Shown here: positions 22,977-34,878 of the stretch, piece by piece
How the letters are laid out: each line of letters opens with the position of its first letter
Position numbering within the stretch: position 1 is the stretch's first letter
NCBI GenBank assembly: GCA_963082975.1
Contig: OY720344.1
Coordinates: 5,009,580 to 5,073,579, forward strand
DNA: 64,000 bases
Source of the DNA: Labia minor
Taxonomy: Eukaryota > Arthropoda > Insecta > Dermaptera > Spongiphoridae
Reading direction: 5' to 3'
Position numbers and translations under genes: made by a program
The notes under the pieces: generated by a model
The model's input: the letters and a program-made list of their open reading frames with translations, nothing else
What the model was told of the DNA's origin: nothing
Database searches by the model: none

Positions 22977-24010
22977 TATATTAGATAAAAATTATTAAAG
23001 TTTGCATAGAAATCCGTTGATATTCTATTTAGCTACCATGTTTTAATATTTGACCATCAGAGGGCTCCACTAACTTTCGATTTTTTTTTACTTTTTACCG
23101 ACCGACGATAGTAAGGGAGGTATTGTTTTCACACCAAATTTCACATGTGGAGATTTTTACATATCTCCACGAATTAACAGAAAAAAGTATTTTTAGCATG
23201 ATGTCTGTTCGTCCGTCTGTCCGTCCGTATAGATGTGTACAGCCTGAACGGCTTAACGGATTTTGATGAAATTTGGTATATTTACTTAATGCATCAGTGG
23301 GATGAATTGATCAACTTTTGGTGCAAATCCGGAAACCGGAAGTGGTAGTATTAGCGATCGACGATAAGAAGGGAAGGGTTATTTTCGCACCAAATTTCAC
23401 ATAAGGAGATTTTTTTACATATCACCACGAATGTATTGGTTTTATCCTCGGGAAAAATCATCTTCATTATGTTTTTCTTAATTTAAAATTATATGACGTC
23501 AACCAGCCCTTCATGACGTCACAGCCTCGGGCAACGCCGGCTACTTCAGCTATATCTTATAAATAAAATAAAATTAAAAATATTTATGTTATATCCATAT
23601 CTGTTTTTTATTACATTAATAGATATATTAAAATTATTTGAAATTGTTTCTGTAGCTGGAAATTAATTTATTTCAAACCGTCGGTTGGTTCGGACCTGGC
23701 CACAGGTCAACTTATTTTTATATAAGTTCGATTTGGAAATAAGAAAATTAAATAAGTAAATAACTTTCCTTAGTGAGTAAATGAATAATTAGTGAATTAG
23801 TCAATAAAACATTATTAAATGGCTGCTCATTCATAACGACTTAATTAGTTTTATCTGTCGAAATTTTAATAATTTTTATCACGTAAACTAGAAGCGACCA
23901 CCACATACTTACTTCTTAAAGAAAGTATGTTTTGAATCAAAAAAGGAATCTATTGGTAAAGTTTTATTAAAAACCATGATACATCAGTTAGGCTGAACAA
24001 TTACCAATTA
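22977..24010. mobile_element. Foldback MITE family F1, partial copy carrying an insertion
   Basis: Left part 22977-23084 (AAAAATTATTAAAGTTTGCA, CATTCTATTTAGC-type block, CATCAGAGGGCTCC) and right part 23726-24010 (AGTTCGATTT, AAACATTATTAAATGGCTGC, CGTAAACTAGAAGCGACC, AAAAAAGGAATCTATTGG) match the intact copies at 24968 and 54828. A family 1 GTCY element separates them. The outermost left arm is missing. Confidence 0.72.
23085..23725 (-). mobile_element. GTCY-core element, family 1, nested in a foldback MITE
   Basis: An inverted, nearly full copy of the element at 13033: TTACCGACCGACGATAGTA at its left, the GTCTGTCCGTCCG core near 23213-23228, AGTGGTAGTATTAGCGATCG, two TGACGTCA-type sites, and AACTTATTTTTATATAAG at its right. 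The flanks on both sides belong to a foldback MITE like the one at 24968. Confidence 0.78.
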
Positions 24011-24019
24011 AATTTATAA

Positions 24020-24967
24020 TAGAAATATGTATAACTTGTTGGATTGTATTCATACCACTTTATAATATCTCATCTTATTATACTCGTAAGAATTATATAT
24101 ATAAAATAAATTATTTTCTTTCTTCTTAAACGTTAATTTCTTTTTTTTTTTTCTTTTGATTTCTCTCAAAATTTTACTTTTCAACTAAAAATATAAAAAT
24201 AAAAATAAAACATCGGTGAATTCATTCTGCCATTTTATTGCAAAGGGTCAGTAGACCAAACATACAAATGTAAAGATCAACGACGATGATGATGTATGTA
24301 CACTGAAGCGAAAAGTACGTATGATATAAAAAATGGTAGGGAAGGATGAACGGATGGGGGGGGGGGGTGGGGAGGATGGTTGTGAGTGCCAACTGAAAGA
24401 AGCACGTAATTCACAAAAGCAGCCAGGCGCAATATACATGAGAGAGAGAGAGAGAGAGAGAGAGATGGAACAAACCAGGAAACCAACGCACTGACTTATG
24501 ATGCGCCAAAAAAGACAAAAATAAAAGGATATTTCGAACATTAACTCACACCATATTAAGAAGATAGGTTACGTTGTCTTTCTTTAAGGAGGTAACAAAA
24601 AAGGGGATTCGTTCACGCGACTAAATCATCCTCCTTTTTGTATGTATGTGTGTGTGTGTGAAATAAATCCCATATGATTTACAACAAAAGAAAGAGAGAG
24701 AGAAGGAGCCCCTCTTTTCCCCCTCATCCTCCTCCTCCTCCTCCTCCTTTTTATATGATAAATCATTCAATATTAAAGTTATTATAGTTATATATATATA
24801 TTTATATTTTATAGTGACTATTCCTATGTATTTAAAATATATAAACATAATATTTATTATTATTATTATTATTTAAAGTTTAAAGATTAACAAAGAAAAA
24901 TATTACATTTTCAGATAGGTAACCAAATACTTGTACTAAATTAACTTTGTTTCATGTATATATATGG
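24020..24967. other. Intergenic DNA with microsatellites
   Basis: A poly-G tract (24356-24367), a GA run (24440-24465), GT (24648-24660), CTC triplets (24724-24748) and ATT triplets (24852-24873). A CTCATCTTATTATACTCGTA block at 24065 recurs in related form at 15312, 61022 and 62275 and may mark element ends. Confidence 0.6.
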
Positions 24968-25353
24968 TAATTCTTTACAAAATGGGAAGTTTCAGGCATT
25001 TGGATGAAACTTTGCCAGCAGATTCCTTTTTTAAATTCCAATGAACTTTTCTTATACTATATTTCTCGGTCTCTTCTAGTTTACTAAATAAAAATTATTA
25101 AAATTTATAAATAAATTCATTTACATTCTATTTAGTTATCATGTTTTATTTATTTGGCCAGCAGGGGGCTCTGAGAGGGGTTTCTAGTTCGGTTTGATCA
25201 ATAAAACATTACAAAATGGCTGCTCTTTCACAACTATGAGGTTTATCTTAACAATTTTTATCTATAATATTTTTATCTTTTTTCTTTGGAATTAAAAAAG
25301 GAATCCACTGGCAAAGTTTCATCCAAATCCCTGAAGCTTTCCGTTTGATAAAC

Positions 25354-25356
<3 letters not shown>
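24968..25356. mobile_element. Foldback MITE family F1, complete copy
   Basis: Arms of about 75 bp or more pair: GGAAGTTTCAGGCATTTGGA with the inverse of CCAAATCCCTGAAGCTTTCC, and CAGCAGATTCCTTTTTTAAA with the inverse of TTAAAAAAGGAATCCACTGG. The interior carries CATTCTATTTAGTTATCATG and GGCCAGCAGGGGGCTCTGAG. No coding capacity; an RNA read through it would fold into a long hairpin. Confidence 0.82.
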
Positions 25357-25384
<28 letters not shown>

Positions 25385-25719
25385 TTAATATAACTCATTA
25401 ATTTTCAACACTATTCATCTTTCAATAATCAAAACAATTCTCATAATAATTATAATAATAATTAATATAATTATATTTATTAAAGTATTTTAATTTATTT
25501 CTTTTATTCATTATTTTATTTAAAAATTATTATATTCAATTATTCAAACTTAATTAATATGATTGATTTTATCATAAGAATTATGTGTGCCAAAATATAA
25601 CCCATTATAAACATATATTTTATTATTATTATTATTATTATTATATTATATTTTAACTCGTTATAATATAAATCAATCAAATTGAATGTAAATTAAAATA
25701 TTTTAATAAAAAGAAAAGT
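25357..25719. other. AT-rich spacer
   Basis: AT run at 25357-25381 and ATT triplets at 25620-25645. Nothing else. Confidence 0.65.
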
Positions 25720-25923
25720 CATTCTCTTCAATGACATTAAAATTGAGGCTTTCAGCGCCAGAACGGCCTAACCCACATTTTTCACTTTTTACTTTCCCGC
25801 ATACTTCGTATAAGGGAAGTATTGGAATCGTCAAAAATTTCGACTTCGAGATTTCGATAGATCTTGACGTTTTAGACTTCCCTGAGTCGGAAAATACCAT
25901 TTTTCGAATTATGTCTGTGTGTG

Positions 25924-25949
25924 TGTATGTATGTATGTATGTATGTATG

Positions 25950-25979
<30 letters not shown>
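25924..25979 (+). repeat. GTAT tetranucleotide microsatellite
   Basis: About thirteen GTAT units inside the family 3 repeat. On the reading strand it gives CMYV-type peptide repeats that mimic a protein; this is a by-product. Confidence 0.95.
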
Positions 25980-25980
<1 letters not shown>

Positions 25981-26281
25981 TGTCTGTAAGCAAATTTACT
26001 CAAAAACTAATCAAGCTAGGACTTCGAAATTTGGTACACCGATATTATTCACATTTTGTAGATTTCTATCAAAATTTCGTCAAAATCGGTTAACCGGAAG
26101 TGGTACTTTACCTACACTGGTTGCGTTTACCTTTCAAGTAAAGTACCAGTTTGCTTCGAGATATTTGCTTCATATTTTGTATATAGATTTAAAAATATGA
26201 AAAAAATTGAGATACCAAATTTCATCATGATCTGACTACCGGAAGTGACATTTTACCTATTTTTTTATACAAGTAGCGTTT

Positions 26282-26818
26282 CTTTTTTACCGACCGACGA
26301 TAGTAAGGGAGTTATTGTTTTCACACCAAATTTCACCTATGGATATTTTTAGGTACATATCTCCACGAATCATGCATTTTCTTAACAGAAAAAATTATTT
26401 TTAGCATGATGTCTGTCCGTCCGTCCGTCCGTCTGTCCGTCCGTCCGTATAGATGTGTACAGCCTGAACGGCTCAACGGATTTTGATAAAATTTGGTATA
26501 TTTACTTAATACATCAGTAGGATGAATTGATCAACTTTTGGTGCAAATCCGGAAACCGGAAGTGCTAGTATTGCCGATCGAAGAGAGGAAGTGAAGGGTT
26601 ATTTTCATATCAAATTTCACGTGAGGACATATCTCCACGTGTTATGCACTTTGTATTGGTTTTATCCTCGAGGAAAATCATCTTCATTAGTTTTTTCTTA
26701 ATTTAAAATTATATGACGTCACCCAGCACTTCATGACGTCACAGCCAGCCCTTATATATTATAAATAAAATAAAATTAAAAATATTTATATTATATCCAT
26801 ATCTGTTTTTTTTTTACA
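26282..26818 (-). mobile_element. GTCY-core element, family 1, truncated and nested
   Basis: Starts right after a T run with ACCGACCGACGATAGTAAG, contains the GTCCGTCCGTCCGTCTGTCC core and GAAACCGGAAGTGCTAGTA, and stops after CATATCTGTTTTTTTT, so about 100 bp of the distal end are missing. The sequence on each side (GGTTAACCGGAAGTGGTAC, GTTAACCGGAAGTAGCAC) belongs to a different repeat. Confidence 0.75.
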
Positions 26819-26935
26819 TTTAAAATATCAGTTAACCGGAAGTAGCACTTTATTACATTCTAAATATTCATTCGCAACTCTTTATACCTATTTATATGCG
26901 GGAAAGTCTAGGGGAGGACACTCCCGCTTATTTGC

Positions 26936-28025
26936 TCTGATGTCTTAACATTATCCTCGTAACTTATATTTTAAAATGCCGTAGTAGCCTAAGCAACCTT
27001 CTCGTTTTTATCGCTAGATTTCAGCACATGTACTACTCTGGATTTCATGATTTCATAGAAATCTAAAACGCCAAACCGCATAAAAGTTGATATTTTAAAT
27101 GTATGTAGTATAAATCGACAAGAAACCTGTCCATTCTATGAATTCGAATTTAAGTACTGTTTAATTTAATATATCCAAAACATTTGAAGAACTCAAAGTA
27201 CGCATTTATAATATAATAACACACTTTGTAATATAGTTTCATTTACTTACATTCTGTAAATTCTTTTCTATTAAATAATTACAATCATTCATTTTGGTTT
27301 ATTCATTGAATATTTCTAATAAATTAATTAATTATCTGATACTTTAAATTTATTAATTTATTTTTTATTTTATATTTATATTTTTATTTAATGTATCTTT
27401 AATAGTACATATAAATTCTAATGACAATTTTTAAAAGAGGGGGAGGAGAGAAAAAAAAATGTTTTTTATTTAATTTTCATAGAAATTTCAAAAATATGAA
27501 ATAAGAATCCTATAATAATAAATAATAGATATTAATTTTATAAATAATTATTCAAGAAAATATTTTTTTTTTCTAGTTTATTTTTATTTTTAAGTAGTTT
27601 ATTTTATAGTATTTATTTCTCTCTCTCTTTCTCAATTGATTATTTCTTTTATATATTCTTTAATAATTATTTAAAATTCTTTTGATCACGAAAACCAATT
27701 ATTATCATTAAAAGAAAAAATACATGCATTTAAGTTATTAAATTATTTTCATTTATTCTCTTTCTCTCTCTCTCTCTCTTTCCCCTTAATCTACTATATT
27801 TTGTTTTATGATTATTTTCTTATTTTAATATTTGTGCCATGCAAATGAAATTTATTTTTTTACAACTTTACTTTAATACAAACTAATCAAAATAAAAATA
27901 AATAAGTAAAAAGTCTTATAAGTTACTAAATATTCATGCTTGATGTATCATGATACATGCTATTTATTTATGAATGATTATTTATTCATCCCTTCTATTT
28001 TATAATATTTTATTATATATGATTA

Positions 28026-28060
<35 letters not shown>

Positions 28061-28439
28061 TACATACATAGGTCTCTCTCTTTAACATTCAATGGCACAA
28101 GTGAAAAGAGGCCGAAGTCATTGTAGTCATTGAACCTCAGGAAAAGTATAGAACAGCTTCTAAGTGTACATTCAACCACCAAATAACGTGCTACAATTTA
28201 TTTATTGACTTGGATTCTTTAAAGGAGTATGAAAAAGATCTGCACCCTCTACAAAACCATCTGAGATAAGAGAGTCACTCCAAAAACTCCGGGTCGGTTC
28301 GAACGAACACTTCCTGTGATTGAATCTTTCAATGAACTTCCTCAACTGAAAAACTGTTTCTTTTGATGAAGGGATATTCAAATATTTATGACAATAGAAG
28401 CCAAGGAATACCAGGATTCTGCAAAGGATAAGTCTCTCT
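26936..28439. other. AT-rich DNA, no gene
   Basis: CT run (27765-27780), CA run (28030-28062). 26940-27200 is moderately complex and shares GTAACTTATAT after a hairpin-like GACA block with 39811-39875. Part of 28200-28440 may be 5' R1-like sequence too decayed to read. Confidence 0.5.
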
Positions 28440-29230
28440 GGCTTGGAGAGGTTTCTTTTTTTTTCGGCCGATCTGCATACTGAAAAGATCCATTGAGAAT
28501 CCCGGTGAACTGAATGAGTGCCAATTTAGATAATAATAGTCGACTATCTTCAAGAGAATATTATAGGATTACCTGGGGTGACCCGCATGGTTCATATACC
28601 AGAAGAGACTAAAATTGATGGCTTTGCAGACGACATGGCAGCGAAATTTGTAGAAAAAGTTTTCAAAATTAATTAGACAAAATCAATGTTCCTAATCTAG
28701 CAGGTCATAAATCTGAAATTATTCTGGTTACAAATCGTAAGTTAATAGAAACTAACATAAGAGAGACTATCAGGGTAACAAATGACAAAAGACATTTTGT
28801 CACAGCAATCAATGAAATACCTGGAAGTAATTAATAATTTGTGACAAACTGATTATGATGGTTTAATGTAGTCTTTCGGATGTCGTAGTGAACTCAATAA
28901 TATTATATGATGAACTTCTATGGGAAGATTCAATAAAAACCAAAACGAACTTGTGCACTTTGGATTCAATCTACTGTTTGAACGTCATCAGAAATTCCGC
29001 ACGATATCGCTAAATGCGGCCTATGTGATCACTGTAATACTTCCGATCAAGGAGAGAAGAAGAAGACACGCTTTGCGAATGCCAATGACTGCAGGATGAG
29101 TCTACGAAAGGTAAATGGTTATACAAACTTTTTCCTTCTATAGCAGAATGGGTGAATCGCAGACAGGCAGAAGGTAATTGTTATTTAATTCAAATACTGA
29201 GCGGACATAGGTTTTAACATTATAACTTAC
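28440..29230 (+). pseudogene. R1-like non-LTR reverse transcriptase remnant
   Basis: Plus-strand blocks appear in family order across several frames: RSIENPGELNECQF (about 28485-28530), YRITWGDPHGS (the GVPQGS motif, about 28560-28592), EETKIDGFADDMA (FADD catalytic motif codons 28623-28634), KSEIILVTNRK, then LLWEDSIKTKTNLCTLDSIY, and finally ESTKGKWLYKLFPSIAEW followed by VNRRQAEGNCYLIQILSGHR near 29095-29220. The last two blocks are diagnostic of the R1/LOA group C-terminus. About 20 residues between PxGS and FADD are deleted, and stops are frequent. A 5'-truncated fossil. Confidence 0.85.
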
Positions 29231-29646
29231 CAAAGTTCCCAGTTGTTATGAGAGAAACATGTGTTTTTCTCGTAGTTACACTTCCAATAGGAAGGAGAAG
29301 AACTTAGTAGCCTATTAGGTTTGTCTGTATTAATATCATGGGGATTAATAGCTTATAAGCTAAATAAAGGATGTCCCTTTGTGATGTCATAATTAGCATT
29401 GTTCCACAGAGGACAGAGATAAGCCTTTAATGAAAGAAATAAAATGAAGGTGTTTTTGATTGTATGACGACCTTTGTTTTGTCTCTTTCTTAGGATTTTT
29501 CACTTGCAACACGGAAAAACACATTTACATAAACAATAAATAAATAAATTTTAATTTATTGCTTTATAAAATAATAATAATTAATTTAATTAACATATAA
29601 AAGTATTTTATATAAATAGTAATATAAGTAATATGTGTGGTGTGTG
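29231..29646. other. Unassigned DNA downstream of the R1 remnant
   Basis: 29231-29500 is of moderate composition and could be the R1 3' untranslated region; the rest is AT-rich. Confidence 0.45.
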
Positions 29647-29746
29647 TATAGTGACGGAAAAATGTTATCGCCATGAGGGGGATGTTCTGGATAAACAACT
29701 GATTGAGAAAAGCAATTGCCCGCAATAGCAATTTTCCGTCACTATA
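29647..29746. mobile_element. Very small MITE with perfect 15-bp ends
   Basis: TATAGTGACGGAAAA at the left is matched exactly inverted at the right. The 70-bp interior (GCCATGAGGGGGATGTTC, GCAATTGCCCGCAATAGC) has no coding capacity. If the outer TA pair is the target duplication, it is a Tc1/mariner/pogo-type derivative. Confidence 0.75.
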
Positions 29747-29923
29747 AGTACATAGAATAAAAATTATTGTAACATATTATATAATGTATTAACATTTATT
29801 TATTAAACATATAATAGATTTGACATATATTATATTTAGTATAATTATTTAGAATAAATAATAAAAAAAAAATTACATTATTATTTTATTTATTATTATG
29901 AACAGATAAAAACAAAAATTAAA

Positions 29924-29955
<32 letters not shown>

Positions 29956-30760
29956 GTTCACTGTGTTTCTTTCTTTGATCATTCATTCTCTCTCTCTCTC
30001 TCTCTTAGTCATTTTTTCTTTCATTCACTTATCATCTCAATCTTATTATCAGATTTGGTCATAATTTCCTTCCGAATTTATATTAAGGAAATGGAAGGAA
30101 ATCTTTTCTCTCTCTCACACACACACACCCACACCCACTCATTTGTAATATAATTATTTTTTTTCACTTAAAGAAAAAAAAAACAATTGAAAGGTTGAAT
30201 GGGTGAATGGGGTGGTTTAGAAAAGAGGAGATAGTGAAAGAATGAAAGAATCAAAAACAAACACACCAAAAGAATAGGAAAAGGTTGAGGAAAGAGGTTA
30301 ACGAGAGTGGATGGGTGAGAAAAAAAAGAAGTAATAAAATCGAAGAGAAATGATTGAAACAGACAACAACATCTTGTATCTTTCCTTCAACCCTATCATA
30401 TCAATCCCCTTCTATCTATCCATCTCTTAAATTTACACAATTACACACATAAACACACACACACACACACACATTTATATATATGTATATAAAGGCACGT
30501 TACAGTTATTTCTATAATAGGATTATATACTTAGTTGAACAAATAGATAGAAAGATAGATTGATGTTTAGATTCATTTTCATTCATTTTAGAAAATGAAT
30601 ATTAAATATTATTAATATAAACATAAAATCCACTTCTCTTATTATACTCTATTTTTATTACAAGAGAGTATTTGTATAAAATAAATTGATTTACTTATAT
30701 ACATATTTACTTTTTTTTAATTTTAATTTATATTTTTATTTAATTTATTTTTCTTAAAAA
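29747..30760. other. Intergenic DNA with microsatellites
   Basis: ATT triplets (29923-29956), CT run (29987-30006), CA runs (30116-30135, 30445-30472). No gene. Confidence 0.65.
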
Positions 30761-31018
30761 AAAACTCTGACGCCTATCCAACCGGTTATATCAATGAGGT
30801 GTCCTATGATCAGTACAACGGGTCCTCTCAACCTTTACCTTGATTTTCTTGATCGGAGGCGCTATCAAGTAGCTTGTCCCCAATGTTGTTCCCGGAGGCT
30901 GGGTTGACTCCGTCCCATAGACCCCAGCTAGGGAAATTCCCTTGCCAGGCCCGGGACTTGAACCCAGGACCATGTGAATGGGAGGCATGTTCGCTACCCA
31001 CACACCCAATCGCGCCTT
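30761..31018 (-). mobile_element. SINE family A, inverted copy with a tail deletion
   Basis: Matches the copy at 40178 in reverse but lacks about 25 bp of the tail (the TTGTACGTCCTACGCAAGG block). The B box (GGTTCAAGTCC, inverted) is intact. It ends at CGCGCC. Confidence 0.87.
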
Positions 31019-32417
31019 AATTTTTCTTCAAAGAAAATAAATAAAATTTATGAAAATTTAATAAAATAAATGAAAATTGAATATATTTTAAGAAGAAATA
31101 TTGATAATTTTTTATTTTTCATTTTATTTCATGTGGTAGTTAGCTATTTTCTTATAGAAATATATATATATTATTTTTCATTTTTTTCTTTCTATTTTAT
31201 TTTATTTTATTTTATTTTATTTATGAAATGGTTTTATAGTCGTACAAAACCTTTTACGTTTCATTCATTTTCACCCTTTACCTCACTCTCTCTCTCTCTC
31301 TTTCTAACATACACACACATACACACACACACACACACACATACACTTATTACATTTTCTATCTATCTAATCCAGGTTTTTTTTAGTTTTTTTTTTTTTT
31401 TTGTTACTTACTAATAAAAATACAAGGGAGTAACAACAACAACAACAACATATACACAACAACAACAAGTTATGAAGTAAGGTTGACGAGTGAAGGAGTG
31501 AAAAAAAAAATTGATTTTTTTTTTTTATTTTATAGAAAGAAGAAGAAATGTACGAGTATGTATGTCATCGTCCGTTCGTTTTTCATCTTATTTTATGACA
31601 TTCTTACATACTTTTATTTTATTTTATTTTATTTTATTTTTTTTTTTTGGATACTTCACACATTGCACCTTAACCCATTCATCCCTTCAACTCATCCCAT
31701 CCCTCACCCAACTGGCTTTTTCTTCACCACCACTTTTCTTGCCCTTCATCCTATCGATACATAGCAATGTAATCGTATCGTATATCCGATACACCCCCCC
31801 CCCCTCCTCCCAGTCCTTCTTCTTATCTTTCAATATCCAATGGAAATTGAATTTCATTTTTTTTTCCTCATATTTGTGTCTGTCTGTATGTCTATAAAAT
31901 GCCAAGCTACTTGAAATTTCATGTTCCAAAATATCTATATAGAAAGTGTACTCACTTTTTTTCTTTTTTTTTTTATTATTTATCTTTCCATTTTAAAAAT
32001 ACATTTTTTTTTATTAATATTATTATTAAAATATAGTTATGGAGTTACATATAATATAACAAAGAAAAGATGTATTGTACCTATAACTAATATTGGTATA
32101 TAAAATTAAAATAATTTTACAGTTAAGCAAATTTACCATTTCTTTTTTTTTTTTTTTAATTCATTTTTAAAGTATATTTTTCTACTAATTATTGTTTGCA
32201 ATTACAAATTTAAATTATAAAGATGTGTATTATATGAACTTGCTGCATTTATTTTTAAAATATTTCAAACTCAAAAGAATATTGAGAAAATAAAGTTTAT
32301 GAAAATTTAAAAAAATAAATTTAAAATAACAATAATATTAATAATTTTGTTTGTTTCTAAAAAAAATATATATAACATTTGAGTTTTGTTGTATACATTC
32401 ATTTTGAAAGTAGATGA
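31019..32417. other. Low-complexity DNA, no gene
   Basis: TTTTA pentamers (31198-31222, 31616-31640), CT run (31285-31302), CA run (31309-31341), CAA triplets (31433-31470), poly-T tracts. The overlapping phenylalanine-rich frames are by-products. Confidence 0.65.
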
Positions 32418-32895
32418 AGGGTTTTTATGTGATCACTAGAAAAACAGATCCTCTCAACATTTATTTTGATTTTTTCTTGATTGGAGGTGCTACTTTGTAT
32501 TTCAAGTATATTTTTCAATTCTGATATCCGTAGTTTAGTGTACTCCAGCGATTCTTAACCTGTGGGGCGCGCGGTCCCTGGGGGGCGCGAGCATATCCAA
32601 GAGAAATTCTCGACTTTTTTCAATATAGTTATAAAAAAAAAAAAGTAAGATGATTTTGTGGGTAAACTGAACATTTTCGATTATTTCTCAATTTTTTTCA
32701 ATATGGTTTCTAAAAAAAAGGTCAGATGATTTTGCGATGCTCTGAAACATTTCCAATGGAGGGGGGGGGAGGCGTGATTAAAATTATGATTGAAAATTGG
32801 GCCATGAATACTAAAAGGTTGAGAAACACTGGTGTACTCTGTTCCATAAATCACACCGAGAAAGAAATTCCATTGCCAAACCTGGAACTCTTGAA
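32418..32895 (-). mobile_element. SINE family A, decayed copy split by a hAT MITE
   Basis: Left part: GTGATCACTAGAAAAACAGA, CCTCTCAACATTTATTTTGA and CTTGATTGGAGGTGCTAC, the inverted SINE tail and body. Right part after the hAT: GAAATTCCATTGCCAAACCT and GGAACTCTTGAAC, the inverted B-box region. It is the most diverged copy of the family seen here, so it predates the MITE. Confidence 0.78.
32546..32831. mobile_element. hAT MITE inside a SINE
   Basis: Ends CAGCGATTCTTAACCTGTGG and GGTTGAGAAACACTG, with a perfect 8-bp duplication GTGTACTC (32538-32545, 32832-32839). The 286-bp body is an inverted relative of the hAT MITE at 12826. It contains two copies of a TTTTTTCAATAT...AAGTAAGATGATTTTG-type unit. 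Confidence 0.92.
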
Positions 32896-32899
32896 CTCA

Positions 32900-33147
32900 A
32901 TAATATTCTTTAAAATTTTGATGTTGAATATAAAATAATTCTTCTTTCTGGACAAACGAGAGAGTAGATTCATCAAAAAAAAAAAAATAAAATAAAATAA
33001 AATAAAAAAGTATAACTGTAAACAACAACCAATTCTATGAATCATGAATTGAAATTAAATCAAATTGAACGCTCCCTACCCTTTCTTTCTTCAAATTGGT
33101 CAATGCAATCGGCAGAAAATCGGTGAGAATGAAAACTTAGGTAACTC

Positions 33148-33185
<38 letters not shown>

Positions 33186-34878
33186 TATTCTTATACTTTC
33201 ATTTTTTTTCCAAGCTTGCAAAAAAAAAAAAAAAAAAAAATCCGAGTAAAGAGGGAGAAGAAGACGCTCTTGAAATTTTGGATGTGAGCCATCAAAACCA
33301 CGCCTTTTACTCACAACATAGCCAAAAAAAAAACATTTTTATTCAGCATCCACCCCATCCCCGTTTATTCACGATCTTTTAATTCTTCAGTCAACATATA
33401 CGATTTTTACAGTTTTTAAATGTTTATGCTCATATAATTATTTTAAAATATTTAAATAAATCAATTTTATTTTCTTAATATAATAATTATATATATATAT
33501 ATATAATAATTCAACGGATAATATATATATAATAAATTTCAAATATAAAATTTACTTAATTAATTTTTATAGTATCTTTTATATTAATTATTACATTTAT
33601 TTAATATAATATATGATAAAAACAAAATATGTATATTGATTGAATTTGTTTATTCATAGTTAAAATGACAAAATTTCTAAAATATAGAAATATATAATAT
33701 ATAGATATAATAATTTCATATTTTGTTAAAAATATATTTTATTTGGTTAATAATTCCATATATAAAAAAAAAATAACAAACATATAAAATAAGGAAGCTC
33801 AGATGTTCTTAAAACAAAAACAAGTAAAAAAAAAATTAATTCATTCATAAAGTGGCGGTTTTAATTGCCTTTTAAAATATTTGTATGGAAAAATAAAAGT
33901 GTGACTCCTGTATGTATCCTATCTTTAATATGGACTACTCTGTATATCATCTTCTTCTTTTCTCTCACCTCCCCCCCCCCCTCCACACTTTTAGTCGATC
34001 GTTCATTTCACTCTTTTCAATAAAAATCAAGGAAAAAAACTACAAACATTGTATTTGTTTATTTATTTATTTATTTATAGTACACGTATTATTTGGTAAT
34101 TAAACCATAGAAAAGAATATGCTTGACCAAAGGGCAGAGTAAAGAGAATGAAAGAAAAGAAAGGATGATGAAACTTGTAGATTTAATAATATTTGTTTAA
34201 AGAGTACAAAAACAACAACAAAACCAAAATAATAAAGGGGAGAGAGAGAAAAATAAAAAAATAAAAATAAAAATACATCTCTTATATTTGCTTTTACATC
34301 TCCCTCTCTCTCTCTCTCTCTCTCTTTCTCTATTATACAATTTATATATATATATATATATATATTATGTATTTATATTGTATTTACTATATATGGTATA
34401 GTATATCATAATTTATAATTTTATTCGTTAGATGAAATTGGGTATATGAAAGATAAGAGAGTATATATATATGGATGTGAACACTGAATGAAAGTGGAGG
34501 GGTGTAGAGAGGAGGAGGGGGTGGGTGGGAGAAAGGGGTGTCTCTTTATTTTGCTTATGACCCATTCCATAGAGACTGAAACCATTTCCCTTAATCATAC
34601 ACGTACAGAAACCCTCTTTTGTCTTAATGAGGAATAATTTCATCCCTTGGCTTCCTCTAAAGTTCATTATAAACAAACATTTTTTTTTTTTTTTTTTTTT
34701 TTATTTTATATTATCCTGGGATCCATTAAAATGGCAAGCAAAGAATATACATACCTATATCTAATGTGTAATATTCGCTTTTTTTTTAAATATAAATATA
34801 TGTATTTACTTATAATACTTATAAATATATTTTTTTACAGAAATAATTTTTTGTGTTTATATAATTTTAAATATATAT
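32900..34878. other. Low-complexity DNA, no gene
   Basis: CT runs (33152-33180, 34304-34327), poly-A (33221-33240), poly-C (33970-33981), AT runs (33488-33505, 34342-34366). 34440-34680 is less simple but has no recognisable protein. Confidence 0.65.

Larger units (their letters stand above)
25720..26935 (+). mobile_element. Hairpin-ended repeat, family 3, split by family 1
   Basis: Left part 25720-26281 has GAGGCTTTCAGCGCCAGAAC, GTATAAGGGAAGTATTGGAA, a long GTAT microsatellite, TCAAAATCGGTTAACCGGAA and GTGGTACTTTACC. The right part 26819-26935 resumes with ATCAGTTAACCGGAAGTAGC and ends with a GGGAG-GACA-CTCCC hairpin (26912-26925) followed by GCTTATTT. The central 26282-26818 is the later family 1 insertion. 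No coding capacity beyond chance frames. Confidence 0.7.

Noticed and set aside
25731..26093. Overlapping frames on both strands, 96-120 codons, with CMYV or THIHTYIH repeats
   Set aside because: They lie in the family 3 repeat and run through its GTAT microsatellite; no protein family fits.
31070..31414. Open frame of 114 codons rich in F, Y, S and TH repeats
   Set aside because: It reads through TTTTA pentamers, CT and CA microsatellites and a poly-T tract; low complexity, no domain, no conserved start context.
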